Source: Litorimonas cladophorae (lineage in GTDB: Bacteria; Pseudomonadota; Alphaproteobacteria; Caulobacterales; Maricaulaceae). Taken from it: 64,000 nt of DNA. Made by a program: the position numbers and the translations under genes. Under the pieces are notes generated by a model. It made no database searches. It saw only the letters and a program-made list of their open reading frames with translations, and was not told the DNA's origin. Each line of letters opens with the position of its first letter. Position 1 is the first letter of the stretch. The stretch lies in assembly GCF_014652455.1 (NCBI RefSeq), contig NZ_BMYV01000002.1, forward strand, positions 558,001 to 622,000. Reading direction: 5' to 3'. Positions 9,184 to 17,789 of this stretch are shown piece by piece.

Positions 9184-10224
9184 ATGACACGTCACACATC
9201 CGAATTACGTGTCTGCGTGAGCGTTCCTATTGGTTATGGATCAAAGTTTTTCAAGTCTTCGCTTGGGTCTTTAAAAGCCCAAAATGAATATCTTGATATT
9301 GCGATAATGGACGCAAGCGGGGACCCCGCTGTTGCTCAGGAAATCGCCCAAAGCGGCGTTCAAACCACCTACCATAGATGTGCGCCTGACGGAGGGCAGT
9401 CAGACGCGATCGCAGAAGGATGGGCCCGCTCAACGGCGCCCATTCTCGCCTGGTTGAATGCTGATGATATGTTGTTGGAAAACTGCATACCTATGGTTCT
9501 CGCCGCTTTTGAGGCCAATCCAAACATTGATCTTATCTATGGGCATAGCTCGATCTGCAATGAGGAAGGCGATGTTCTTGGGCTACACAGTGCAGTTAAG
9601 CCCGTTTCCAATTTAATATATCGAGATAACTATATTTCGCAGCCTTCCTGTTTCATCCGACGAAGTGCTTTGGAAAAAATCGGCGGGATCGATAAATCTC
9701 TGCACTACACAATGGACTGGGATCTCTGGTTACGGCTTTATGATAATGGCCATGAATTTATGTTCATTGACGAAATTTTTTCGAATGTGTCTTGGGTCAC
9801 TGACACGAAAACAAGCCAGATTTCTATAAAGCGCTACAAAGAATTTGCCGCCATATTGCATCGTTCACAAGGTCTCATGAACGTCGCAAAAGGTGTCGTA
9901 TCCAGCGTGCTGCAAACGCATGGTGTCTATCGTGACCAGACGAAATGGGGTGATAGCTTACTCCCGCTTTACAACGGGAAACCTCACGCGACGCTACCGA
10001 TTATCAATGCGACAGAGACCGCTCAGCGGAGGCTAGAGTGCCGCTTTTCAAAGCCGACAAAGGACTATGTTGTAAGCTGTAAGTCTGGAGATATAACTTG
10101 GGATGGGGCTACCGCGTGGATCACGTTCCATACCGCGATAAAGGCTGGGGAATGCGGCGTCATTTGCATAGACGCAAAAAATTCATCAGATGATATGAAG
10201 CTGATAGAAGCCAAATGGGCATAG
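9184..10224 (+). CDS. Glycosyltransferase family 2 protein
   Basis: A 346-residue protein. The N-terminal GT-A domain shows SVPIGYGSKFFKSSL, a GGQSDAI segment, the metal/nucleotide-binding WLNADDML and a later MDWDLWLRL block typical of GT2 enzymes acting in polysaccharide assembly. It probably adds one sugar to the lipid-linked repeat on the cytoplasmic face. Donor and acceptor cannot be read from sequence. The last 100 residues, after the catalytic region, are beta-rich and unlike standard GT2, possibly a small accessory domain. It closes the acyltransferase-lipoprotein-GT2 run, and a perfect hairpin overlaps its stop codon. Confidence 0.88.
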   Translation: MTRHTSELRVCVSVPIGYGSKFFKSSLGSLKAQNEYLDIAIMDASGDPAVAQEIAQSGVQTTYHRCAPDGGQSDAIAEGWARSTAPILAWLNADDMLLENCIPMVLAAFEANPNIDLIYGHSSICNEEGDVLGLHSAVKPVSNLIYRDNYISQPSCFIRRSALEKIGGIDKSLHYTMDWDLWLRLYDNGHEFMFIDEIFSNVSWVTDTKTSQISIKRYKEFAAILHRSQGLMNVAKGVVSSVLQTHGVYRDQTKWGDSLLPLYNGKPHATLPIINATETAQRRLECRFSKPTKDYVVSCKSGDITWDGATAWITFHTAIKAGECGVICIDAKNSSDDMKLIEAKWA

Positions 10225-10241
10225 CGGCGAAACCGCCGCTA
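10222..10241. terminator. Hairpin between convergent genes, likely bidirectional terminator
   Basis: TAGCGGCG, a four-base loop, then CGCCGCTA make a perfect 8-bp GC-rich stem. It begins at the stop codon of the GT2 gene and lies 19 bases from the end of fcl. There is no strong T-run on the plus side, only a GTTTT further down, so termination is inferred from position and stem quality. Confidence 0.5.
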
Positions 10242-10259
10242 GCCAAGAAATGAGACGTT

Positions 10260-11228
10260 TTAGGCTTCTCTGATTGTATCCAGATGTGTCTCAAACCATG
10301 AAATCGCATCCGCCAACCCGTCTTCGAGTTCGCGGGTAGGTGACCACCCTAAAGCTGCCATACGTGAGTTGGACATAAGTTTGCGCGGCGTTCCGTCCGG
10401 CTTGGTCGTGTCTTTTGTCAATGTCCCTTTAAAGCCGACGAGCTTCATAATCAGTCGCGCCAAATCTTCGATAGGTATATCGTCGCCTTGGCTGACATTA
10501 ACATGTTCATGACCAGAGTAATTCTTCATTAAGAAAACAAGACCATCAGCGCAGTCATCAGCGTGCATAAATTCACGACGCGCCGTGCCTGTTCCCCAAA
10601 TTTCCATCGAATCCGCATTTTCTTCGCGGGCATTATAGGCCTTGCGAATAAGGGCTGGGATAACATGGGAGTTTTCCAGGTGGTAATTGTCGCCTGGACC
10701 ATACAGGTTTGTGGGCATTGCGGAGATGAAGTCACTGCCATGTTGCTGACGGTAGGCTTGACAAAGTTTTATCCCTGCGATTTTGGCGATCGCATACCAC
10801 TCATTTGTTGGCTCGAGAGCGCCAGAGAGGAGAGAGCTTTCCTCAATTGGCTGATCTGCAAACTTAGGATAAATGCAAGATGAGCCTAGGAATAAGAGCT
10901 TCTCCGTTCCAATGGCGTGAGCCTTGTGAATGATGTTCGAAGCGATCGCTAGGTTGTCATAGAGGAAATCAGCCGGGTAGACAGAATTCGCGTGAATTCC
11001 GCCAACCTTTGCTGCCGCCAAAAAAATGGCGTCGGGCTTATTTTCATCCATCCAGGCGTCAACGGCCGCTTTGTCTTTTAAGTCCAACTCCGACCGCGTA
11101 GCCGTTAGAACCTCAGCAACATTTTCACTCTCTAGTCGGCGAACAATCGCTGAACCGACCATGCCTCGATGGCCAGCAACCCAGACCCGTTTTCCGGTCA
11201 GGTCATAGGGTTTGGACGTATTAGTCAT
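10260..11228 (-). CDS. fcl: GDP-L-fucose synthase
   Basis: A 322-residue short-chain dehydrogenase/reductase that epimerises and reduces GDP-4-keto-6-deoxymannose to GDP-L-fucose. It shows the NADP-binding turn [12 protein letters not shown], the SSCIYPK loop with catalytic Ser and Cys, and [10 protein letters not shown] carrying the Tyr-x3-Lys pair. An in-frame GTG at 11252 would add eight residues. The ATG at 11228 is preferred, and it overlaps the end of gmd by eight bases, so translation is probably coupled. It supplies fucose for the GT10-like domain encoded at 15183-17627. Also called wcaG. Confidence 0.95.
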   Translation of the reverse strand: MTNTSKPYDLTGKRVWVAGHRGMVGSAIVRRLESENVAEVLTATRSELDLKDKAAVDAWMDENKPDAIFLAAAKVGGIHANSVYPADFLYDNLAIASNIIHKAHAIGTEKLLFLGSSCIYPKFADQPIEESSLLSGALEPTNEWYAIAKIAGIKLCQAYRQQHGSDFISAMPTNLYGPGDNYHLENSHVIPALIRKAYNAREENADSMEIWGTGTARREFMHADDCADGLVFLMKNYSGHEHVNVSQGDDIPIEDLARLIMKLVGFKGTLTKDTTKPDGTPRKLMSNSRMAALGWSPTRELEDGLADAISWFETHLDTIREA

Positions 11229-12288
11229 GTCGGTTTTTCCGGTCGACTTCACGTGCCACTAGCTTCAGATCGCTTTCCATCATATCGGCAACGAGACCTG
11301 CAAAAGGTGTTGTGAATGTCCAGCCCAACTTTTCTTTCGCTTTACTTGGATCAGAAAGAAGAAGTTCTACCTCTGTTGGACGGAAATAACGTGGATCTAC
11401 CTTAACCAACGTGCGACCAGTTTTGCTACATTTACCGATTTCATCAACGCCTTCGCCGCTCCAATCGATTTTGATATCGACCATAGAGAAAGCCAGTTCC
11501 ACAAATTCACGAACGGAGTGCATTTCACCCGTACCCAAAACATAATCGTCAGATTCGTCTTGCTGCAGGATGCGCCACATACCTTCTACATAATCACGTG
11601 CATGGCCCCAGTCGCGCATTGCGTCGAGGTTGCCCAGATAGAGTGTATCTTGGAGATTGTTGTGAATGGCGGCAACAGCCCGAGTGATTTTACGCGTCAC
11701 GAATGTTTCACCGCGGAGAGGGCTTTCATGGTTGAACAGGATGCCGTTGGACGCATGCATTCCATAAGCTTCGCGGTAGTTTACGGTAACCCAATAAGCG
11801 TAAATTTTAGCGGCCGCATATGGGCTGCGTGGATAAAAAGGCGTTGTTTCGCTTTGTGGCGTTTCGACGACTTTACCATACAGCTCAGATGTAGAGGCTT
11901 GGTAGAAACGTGTCTTGTCCGCCAAGTCGAGAATACGAATAGCTTCGAGCAAACGCAGTGTGCCAATCGCGTCAGATTGCGCCGTATATTCTGGCGTATC
12001 AAAGCTAACTTGGACATGTGATTGCGCGCCTAGGTTATAGATTTCGTCAGGTTGCGTTTCTTTAACAATACGGATCATGTTCGTGGAGTCGGTCAGATCT
12101 CCGTAGTGCAAGAATAGCTTGGCATCTGGATCATGCGGATCGACATAAAGGTGATCAATGCGCGACGTGTTAAACGAAGACGACCGGCGCTTAACGCCGT
12201 GTACAGTGTAACCTTTGCCAAGCAGAAGCTCTGTCAAATAGGCACCGTCTTGCCCGGTAACACCTGTGATTAAAGCGGTCTTTGTCAT
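11221..12288 (-). CDS. gmd: GDP-mannose 4,6-dehydratase
   Basis: A 355-residue dehydratase that makes GDP-4-keto-6-deoxy-D-mannose, the first committed step to GDP-L-fucose. It has the NADP-binding [10 protein letters not shown] motif, the HYGDLTD segment and [12 protein letters not shown] with the Tyr-x3-Lys catalytic pair. [16 protein letters not shown] is a hallmark of Gmd. It is the first gene of a two-gene operon with fcl and begins 277 bases from the FkbM gene upstream. That gap shows no gene. Confidence 0.96.
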   Translation of the reverse strand: MTKTALITGVTGQDGAYLTELLLGKGYTVHGVKRRSSSFNTSRIDHLYVDPHDPDAKLFLHYGDLTDSTNMIRIVKETQPDEIYNLGAQSHVQVSFDTPEYTAQSDAIGTLRLLEAIRILDLADKTRFYQASTSELYGKVVETPQSETTPFYPRSPYAAAKIYAYWVTVNYREAYGMHASNGILFNHESPLRGETFVTRKITRAVAAIHNNLQDTLYLGNLDAMRDWGHARDYVEGMWRILQQDESDDYVLGTGEMHSVREFVELAFSMVDIKIDWSGEGVDEIGKCSKTGRTLVKVDPRYFRPTEVELLLSDPSKAKEKLGWTFTTPFAGLVADMMESDLKLVAREVDRKNRHD

Positions 12289-12565
12289 ATGAGTACTCTC
12301 TGTCGATTTATTTTTCGTCCATGAGCAGACCTGATACAGATTTACGGCGCAGCGGCTTCAAACTCTATAAAAGGCTAGATCAGTATTCTGGTTGAATTGT
12401 TTTAAAATATGCAGTCTTGATGGTTTGGCTGACGGCACAATTGCCCCGCAACGTTAGCCCATACGAAATAGGAAAATATATCCTTCATGTAAAGTAAAGA
12501 TCGAGGGTGAAAGAGGTTGGAAGTCCAACAATAGCGTAGAATTCAGCCGCGATAATTTGAATTCA

Positions 12566-13381
12566 TTAGGTGTCGCCAAGTACCTTCTTCATACGGTTGA
12601 ACGTCCGCTTAACCTTTGAGTCACTGAGCGTTTCAGTCTGGGGGACATAAGGCGTCCATTTTTCGACGTCAAATCCGTCTTCATACATATCAAGTTTCAG
12701 ATTTTTGACCATCTGAGAGTTAATGAAAATGAAGTCTGCTTGCACAAAGCGGTTACCATAATAGCACAAATCTACGATATCGAAAAGTTCGAACCCAAGG
12801 GTGAGCGCCGCGTTACAGCGCTCTGCAAAGTTCTGAGGACCAGCTTCAATACAGAGAACGCTGCAATTCGAAACGACAGGAAGTGCGCCGCGCATTACAT
12901 CAAGCTCCGCGCCGTCGACGTCAATTTTTAGGAGGTAGGGTTTTGGGATCGTTTCCGTCTTAATCAGAGTCGCTATCGTGATGGTCGGGACCGTACGGAA
13001 ATTTTCACCATCCCCTTTCTCATGGGTTAAGCGAGAGTGCGTAATGTCTTTACCGGATCTTATCGAGGAGGTTTTCATCTTCGCAGTGCCATCGGCATCG
13101 GACGCTGCGGCCTTAATAATTTTGAATTGGATACCTGCGCCCTGATAAATGCGCTCAATATCTGCATAAAACTCTTCGATAGGCTCGACCAAGATATGCG
13201 GTACGTTAGGAAAACTGTTCATGAGGTCAGCTGTGCAGCTTAAAACGCCCACATCGACAACCGCCTCTACGGGGAAACCCATGTTTTTCAACGTTTTGAA
13301 GGCATGGGCTTTGGTTGGATGTCTGCTTAACATGTACTTTTCCGTAAAACGACAGCATAAATTGACCAAGCTGAAAAGCAA
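12566..13381 (-). CDS. FkbM-family methyltransferase
   Basis: A 271-residue protein with the FkbM SAM-methyltransferase layout: VVDVGVLSCT (SAM loop), HILVEPIEEF, then LLKIDVDGAELDVMRGA and CIEAG. FkbM relatives in polysaccharide loci O-methylate sugars. The closest visible relative is the protein at 21760-22512. Both share a distinctive ending (GFELFD, then CYY, then GFD and a Trp), so they are paralogues. The start used gives an N-terminus similar in length to the paralogue; a Met at residue 17 is the alternative. It is transcribed away from the ABC exporter genes, sharing a 120-base upstream region with them. Confidence 0.88.
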   Translation of the reverse strand: MLFSLVNLCCRFTEKYMLSRHPTKAHAFKTLKNMGFPVEAVVDVGVLSCTADLMNSFPNVPHILVEPIEEFYADIERIYQGAGIQFKIIKAAASDADGTAKMKTSSIRSGKDITHSRLTHEKGDGENFRTVPTITIATLIKTETIPKPYLLKIDVDGAELDVMRGALPVVSNCSVLCIEAGPQNFAERCNAALTLGFELFDIVDLCYYGNRFVQADFIFINSQMVKNLKLDMYEDGFDVEKWTPYVPQTETLSDSKVKRTFNRMKKVLGDT

Positions 13382-13501
13382 GTCGCTGCTGGGTTAAAGA
13401 TTGTAAATATACCCGCTATAGCAGACCTGCATTATGTGTTGCTCACAACCACGGATGGGTATTAAACCCTGCGGACGCATGGAACAGGATGAATCCTAAA
13501 T

Positions 13502-14362
13502 ATGACTTCCGTTAATCAAGATGAGGCAGTAGAACGCGAGACTTTGCCCGTCTATAGTTTTGATGCTTCCAAAGACGGCTTTAAATACGCTTTGGACGAC
13601 CTGAAGACGGCCTTATCGCGTCCTCGACTGCTCCTCAATCTGGTTCACACCTCTTTTTTCTCAAGGTATCAAGGCACTTTTCTAGGCGGGTTTTGGATCA
13701 CAGCCACAACCTTTATGATGGTCTCCGGACTAGCACTTCTCTACTCACGCATCCTTGGTGATAATCTCAGCGATTATTTTCCATATGTCGCCATCGGGAT
13801 CATCGTTTGGGGCCTCATATCGACATTGATCAACGAAGGCGCATCGGTTTTCCTGGCCGCGTCTGTCGCCTTCAATCAGGCGCCGATCCCCAAGACAATT
13901 TTCGCTCTTCGTCTGGTTGGTACAGCTTTACTCAGCATGCTCTACAAATTGATCATCGTGGTTGGCGTCCTCATTTACTTTAAGGTTTTTCCGTCTTGGC
14001 CCGCCCTCTTGATGGCGATCGGCGGGATGTTTCTTATACTTTGGACCGGGTTCTGGTTTACCCTATTTATCGGCACTATTGGCACGAAATTCAGGGATAT
14101 TGGGCAGCTTACCAGTGCATCGTTGACCTTTGCATTTTTCGTCACGCCTGTTTTTTGGCGTTCTGATCGACTGGGCGACCTTAGCTTTCTCATCACCTAC
14201 AACCCACTCTACCACTACATCAACACGGTCCGCGGTTCACTTCTCGGGTATTCCGATGTGGTCGAAAGTTTTCTTTGGGCGGGCGGAACATCGATTGTCA
14301 TCGCTGTCTTGGGTATGGTCACTTTCTGTCTGTTTGCAAAACGCATTGTGTATTGGAGCTAA
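13502..14362 (+). CDS. ABC-2 type polysaccharide export permease
   Basis: A 286-residue inner-membrane permease of the Wzm/KpsM type. It has a cytoplasmic N-terminal tail of about 45 residues, including LVHTSFFSRYQGTFLG just before the first membrane span, and six hydrophobic segments. The conserved NPLYHYINTVRG motif lies near the last loop. It forms the channel that moves a lipid-linked glycan to the periplasm. The ATPase gene begins one base after its stop. Whether the cargo is O-antigen or capsule cannot be decided from this gene alone. Confidence 0.93.
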   Translation: MTSVNQDEAVERETLPVYSFDASKDGFKYALDDLKTALSRPRLLLNLVHTSFFSRYQGTFLGGFWITATTFMMVSGLALLYSRILGDNLSDYFPYVAIGIIVWGLISTLINEGASVFLAASVAFNQAPIPKTIFALRLVGTALLSMLYKLIIVVGVLIYFKVFPSWPALLMAIGGMFLILWTGFWFTLFIGTIGTKFRDIGQLTSASLTFAFFVTPVFWRSDRLGDLSFLITYNPLYHYINTVRGSLLGYSDVVESFLWAGGTSIVIAVLGMVTFCLFAKRIVYWS

Positions 14363-14363
14363 G

Positions 14364-15113
14364 ATGGGCCCCTCAATCAAAATGGAAAATGTCGGCGTTC
14401 ACTTCGATCTCCCACAGGCTCGATCCCAGGGCATAATGAACTCTTTCAAAACTGTGGCTTTGGGTGGTGTGATCACGCAACAGAAAAGGCGCGTTGGCAT
14501 CAGTGCACTAGATAATGTCTCACTCAATCTCAAAACAGGTGATCGGGTAGCTTTAATTGGGCACAATGGAGCCGGCAAAACGACGCTTCTACGGATATTG
14601 GCAGGGATCATCCCGCCGACCTCAGGCAAAATTAGGGTTGAGGGGCGGATATCGTCTCTGATCTCCATCCAACTGGGGCTGAACAATCATGCCACTGGCC
14701 GCGACAATATCCGATTGCGGGCGCGTTATATGGGTTTTAACGAAGAAGAGATTGATCAGCAATTCGCGGATATCATTGAATTTTCCAACCTTAATGACTT
14801 CATCGATCTTCCGATGCGCTCTTATTCGAGTGGGATGCGACTTCGCCTCGCTTTTGCGATTGCCACAGCTTTTCGGCCTGACATTTTGATATTGGATGAA
14901 TGGTTGTCCGCTGGTGACGAAAACTTCCAGAAGAAAGCCAGTCAGCGCTTGGGCTCTCTCATCGACCGGACGGGCATCTTTATTTTCGCCAGCCATAACT
15001 CACAAGTGCAGGCAAGAACCTGCAACAAAGGTATAGTGTTGCGCCGTGGGAAGATTTTATTCCGCGGGGACATTGATGAGGCCATTAAGTTCAACCGTAC
15101 AACTGAATACTAA
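14364..15113 (+). CDS. ABC transporter ATP-binding protein for polysaccharide export
   Basis: A 249-residue ATPase partner of the preceding permease. Walker A is GHNGAGKTT, the signature is YSSGMRLRLAFA and Walker B is ILILDEWLSAGD, the form typical of Wzt/KpsT/TagH ATPases. An open frame extends upstream to 14130, but that part lies inside the permease gene in another frame. The ATG at 14364 directly follows the permease stop. The protein ends soon after the nucleotide-binding domain, so it has no C-terminal carbohydrate-binding module as in chain-end-recognising Wzt. It is therefore nearer the KpsT/TagH-like short form. Confidence 0.93.
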   Translation: MGPSIKMENVGVHFDLPQARSQGIMNSFKTVALGGVITQQKRRVGISALDNVSLNLKTGDRVALIGHNGAGKTTLLRILAGIIPPTSGKIRVEGRISSLISIQLGLNNHATGRDNIRLRARYMGFNEEEIDQQFADIIEFSNLNDFIDLPMRSYSSGMRLRLAFAIATAFRPDILILDEWLSAGDENFQKKASQRLGSLIDRTGIFIFASHNSQVQARTCNKGIVLRRGKILFRGDIDEAIKFNRTTEY

Positions 15114-15182
15114 ACTCACTTAGCCCAAGCGTATAGGATTCAGCCGTGGCTGGAACGGTTCCGTATAGGTTAATTGTAGCCT

Positions 15183-17627
15183 TCAGATTGATGAGATTTT
15201 CTTAGCAGCCTTTATAAAGTCGACCATTAAACGTTTGCGCTCTTCGACCAGAACCTGCGGCTGACTAAAGAGATCTGCCATACGTTTTTGAGACTTCAAA
15301 TATTGCTTGGCAAAGGCTTCGTCTGGCACGAAACGATCAATGTATTTGGCGGCGTCCTCACCGGTCATACCGAAGATGTTGATGAACCCACCATCGGGGA
15401 AAAGTTCATGAATGCGATGATTTGGACTCGCGAAATACACTGGAATTGCATTGACGGCAAAAGCGTCAAAAATCTTCTCTGTGATATAGTGTTTTTGATG
15501 GGTGTTTTCCAAACCCGACGCGATTAGCGTTTTCCCATCCAGGGCATTTAACTTATCTAAATGCCAATCTGGCAAGGCTTGACGTTTCTTCGCTGTTTTG
15601 GGCCAACCACCGCCGACGCGTACAATATTGCCTTTTTTACAGTTCTTCGCGACGGACGTACGCAGGAGACAAAGTCCATAAACATCGTCTTCCTTCACTT
15701 CCACGCCATAGCGTTCATTGTTACGGATTTCGGCATAAAACGCTGACCGTATTGTCGTGGAAGACCAATGCTTCATCAGATCTTCGACAGACATTTTAGC
15801 GTTCCGTCTAAAGTAATTCCCATATCTGACGAAGAATTTGTCACTCGTGGTTATGAAATAGGGAACCTTGTTAAAGGCATAAATGTCAGAGTTCATGTGG
15901 TTGAGGAAGTGATAGGGGATATTGCCCGCCTTGCTCTCAATCGTCCGGGCTTGCTCGGTATAGCCCTTGCTCCAGATTACGTCCCAAAGGGGCTCTTCCG
16001 ACAAGACCACATGTTTAGCATTGTAATTATCTAATTTATGGTTGTTTAACGCCTTGGTGTCTGAAGAAAAATCGATATTGAAGCCTGTCATAATCAGGTC
16101 GGCTTCTTTGGCCGTATCGACAATTTCGATCATGTCTTTGGAGTGCGTCAAGTAAGGTTGGTAAGACAATGGTGTCCGATTAGAGTGTTTTCCGTACAAC
16201 ATAACTTTCAAAGGCTTCGTAACCTCGAACGCCTCTTGGTTCGGCGAAATCTTCTTCTCATCAAATTCCATGAAAGCTTTTGCGCGTTTATAGCGATCCA
16301 CAGAAGCGGGGTTTACATTTTTCTCAATCGCTTCCGACAGGAGCTTTTGTATAGAGGCATTTTGGGCGTAGCTCGCAGCGAAACCCTCTCGATCAATCAT
16401 CAACCCGCTAATGCACGCGTTCAAGAACATCGAAAGATCGAACTTGGACGGGTTTTCGCGACGAGAAATCGTCTTCGCCATTTTCACTAAGGTGTCATTA
16501 TGGCATGTGCCTAAAGTTAAATCATCCTGTCCGAAATCACCGTTGGCGATCTGGAGGTAGAGCATCTGAATATCGTAAATGAATGTGTCCATTCCATAAA
16601 GAATCCAGAGTTGCCCTAACATTTGGCGCTTATGCGCCAAGAGCTCTGGATCATTAGCGATAGCTTCTAAACGATCAGGTAGAGCCTTGATCGCTTCAGG
16701 TGACTCATCGCAATAAACGACCGCTTCATCCCAGATCTTTTGGCGTCCCGGCGTTAGATATGTATCGGCAAGAATGACGGGAATTGATCCGGCTGCGATC
16801 GACTCCCAAAGACGAATAGAGTTGGGGCCGCTACCTGAAGGACAGAGTGCAAATGTCGTTTCTCTGAGGGTTTGCTTGAACTGCTCCGACGCATCCACAT
16901 TGATTAGTTTATCTTGAGTGTCACTGTTTTTACGAATTTGGTAATCATAGACGATTTTATTAAAATGCCAGCTGTCCCTACCGACGACCAAACCGCGTTT
17001 GTCATCACCCAGCAAATCCAAAATCCAATTGCGCGCTTCTGTCAGATACCATTGATTTGCACGCGCTCCGATGAACGAAAACAGATGCGCCCGTTTTTGA
17101 TCAAGTGGCCAATTTTCTTTCTTGGGGAATTGGACAGAATATAGGGGGAAAGGATGTAAGTCGATCTTGCGATCTTGACTAATTGAAAACTCATTCTTTA
17201 CGGCGTGAGTCCAAAAGATATCTGTTACACGGTGGTCAAAAAACATATCAATGAACTTCATCATATGAATATGCTGGCAGACGGTCACAACACGTGTGTT
17301 TGGTGCAATTTTTGCCGTCAGTTCCTTAAGCTTTGCCAGTAAAGGCATCGCATCGCTGCGCTTAGTGTTATATTTATCTAGGAAAGTGGCCCAAGGGAAT
17401 GCGAGGTAAACAACGCCTTTCACATCAAATAGATGTTCTTTGACCATATGATAGGCATTTTTCTCGGTGATAGCGGGAAATTGCCATTCGTCATCATGGG
17501 CAATGACTCCGCTATTTACCGATCCATGTGATTTGCTTTTATTACCCATTCCTCGGCCCTGAAACTTCCTCTCGAATTCAACTTTCGAAGTGGTCAATAC
17601 GATGCCCATCCCAGGTGATAACTCCAC
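15183..17627 (-). CDS. Two-domain glycosyltransferase: exostosin (GT47)-like N-terminus fused to a GT10 fucosyltransferase-like C-terminus
   Basis: An 814-residue protein. Residues about 40-380 resemble exostosin-family enzymes, with CPSGSGPNSIRLWESIAAGS followed by IPVILAD. After a linker, residues about 500-800 resemble GT10 alpha-fucosyltransferases, with HYITEKIFDAFAVNAIPVYF and the following SPNH. The gmd-fcl pair in the locus makes GDP-fucose, the donor expected for GT10. It could add two successive sugars, one of them fucose. The GTG at 17627 is the longest start; Mets at 17609 and 17549 are alternatives ahead of the conserved region. No signal peptide is visible, so it is probably cytoplasmic or membrane-associated. 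Domain calls rest on motif reading. Confidence 0.82.
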   Translation of the reverse strand: MELSPGMGIVLTTSKVEFERKFQGRGMGNKSKSHGSVNSGVIAHDDEWQFPAITEKNAYHMVKEHLFDVKGVVYLAFPWATFLDKYNTKRSDAMPLLAKLKELTAKIAPNTRVVTVCQHIHMMKFIDMFFDHRVTDIFWTHAVKNEFSISQDRKIDLHPFPLYSVQFPKKENWPLDQKRAHLFSFIGARANQWYLTEARNWILDLLGDDKRGLVVGRDSWHFNKIVYDYQIRKNSDTQDKLINVDASEQFKQTLRETTFALCPSGSGPNSIRLWESIAAGSIPVILADTYLTPGRQKIWDEAVVYCDESPEAIKALPDRLEAIANDPELLAHKRQMLGQLWILYGMDTFIYDIQMLYLQIANGDFGQDDLTLGTCHNDTLVKMAKTISRRENPSKFDLSMFLNACISGLMIDREGFAASYAQNASIQKLLSEAIEKNVNPASVDRYKRAKAFMEFDEKKISPNQEAFEVTKPLKVMLYGKHSNRTPLSYQPYLTHSKDMIEIVDTAKEADLIMTGFNIDFSSDTKALNNHKLDNYNAKHVVLSEEPLWDVIWSKGYTEQARTIESKAGNIPYHFLNHMNSDIYAFNKVPYFITTSDKFFVRYGNYFRRNAKMSVEDLMKHWSSTTIRSAFYAEIRNNERYGVEVKEDDVYGLCLLRTSVAKNCKKGNIVRVGGGWPKTAKKRQALPDWHLDKLNALDGKTLIASGLENTHQKHYITEKIFDAFAVNAIPVYFASPNHRIHELFPDGGFINIFGMTGEDAAKYIDRFVPDEAFAKQYLKSQKRMADLFSQPQVLVEERKRLMVDFIKAAKKISSI

Positions 17628-17789
17628 CTGTATTCCACAATATCAAACACCATAAGTATTCGAGACTTTAAATTTTTCGTGATTTGCCCCAGATATAAAC
17701 TCATACATCTGCCGCCCTTAAACGTCATTTAATCCAATTTGTCTAGGTAAAAGTCCGCCAAAAGAGAGTGGATTCATAGCCAAACTGCC

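Noticed and set aside
14130-14363. Upstream extension of the exporter ATPase frame
   Set aside because: It runs inside the permease gene in another frame. The ATG at 14364, one base after the permease stop, begins the conserved ATPase sequence.
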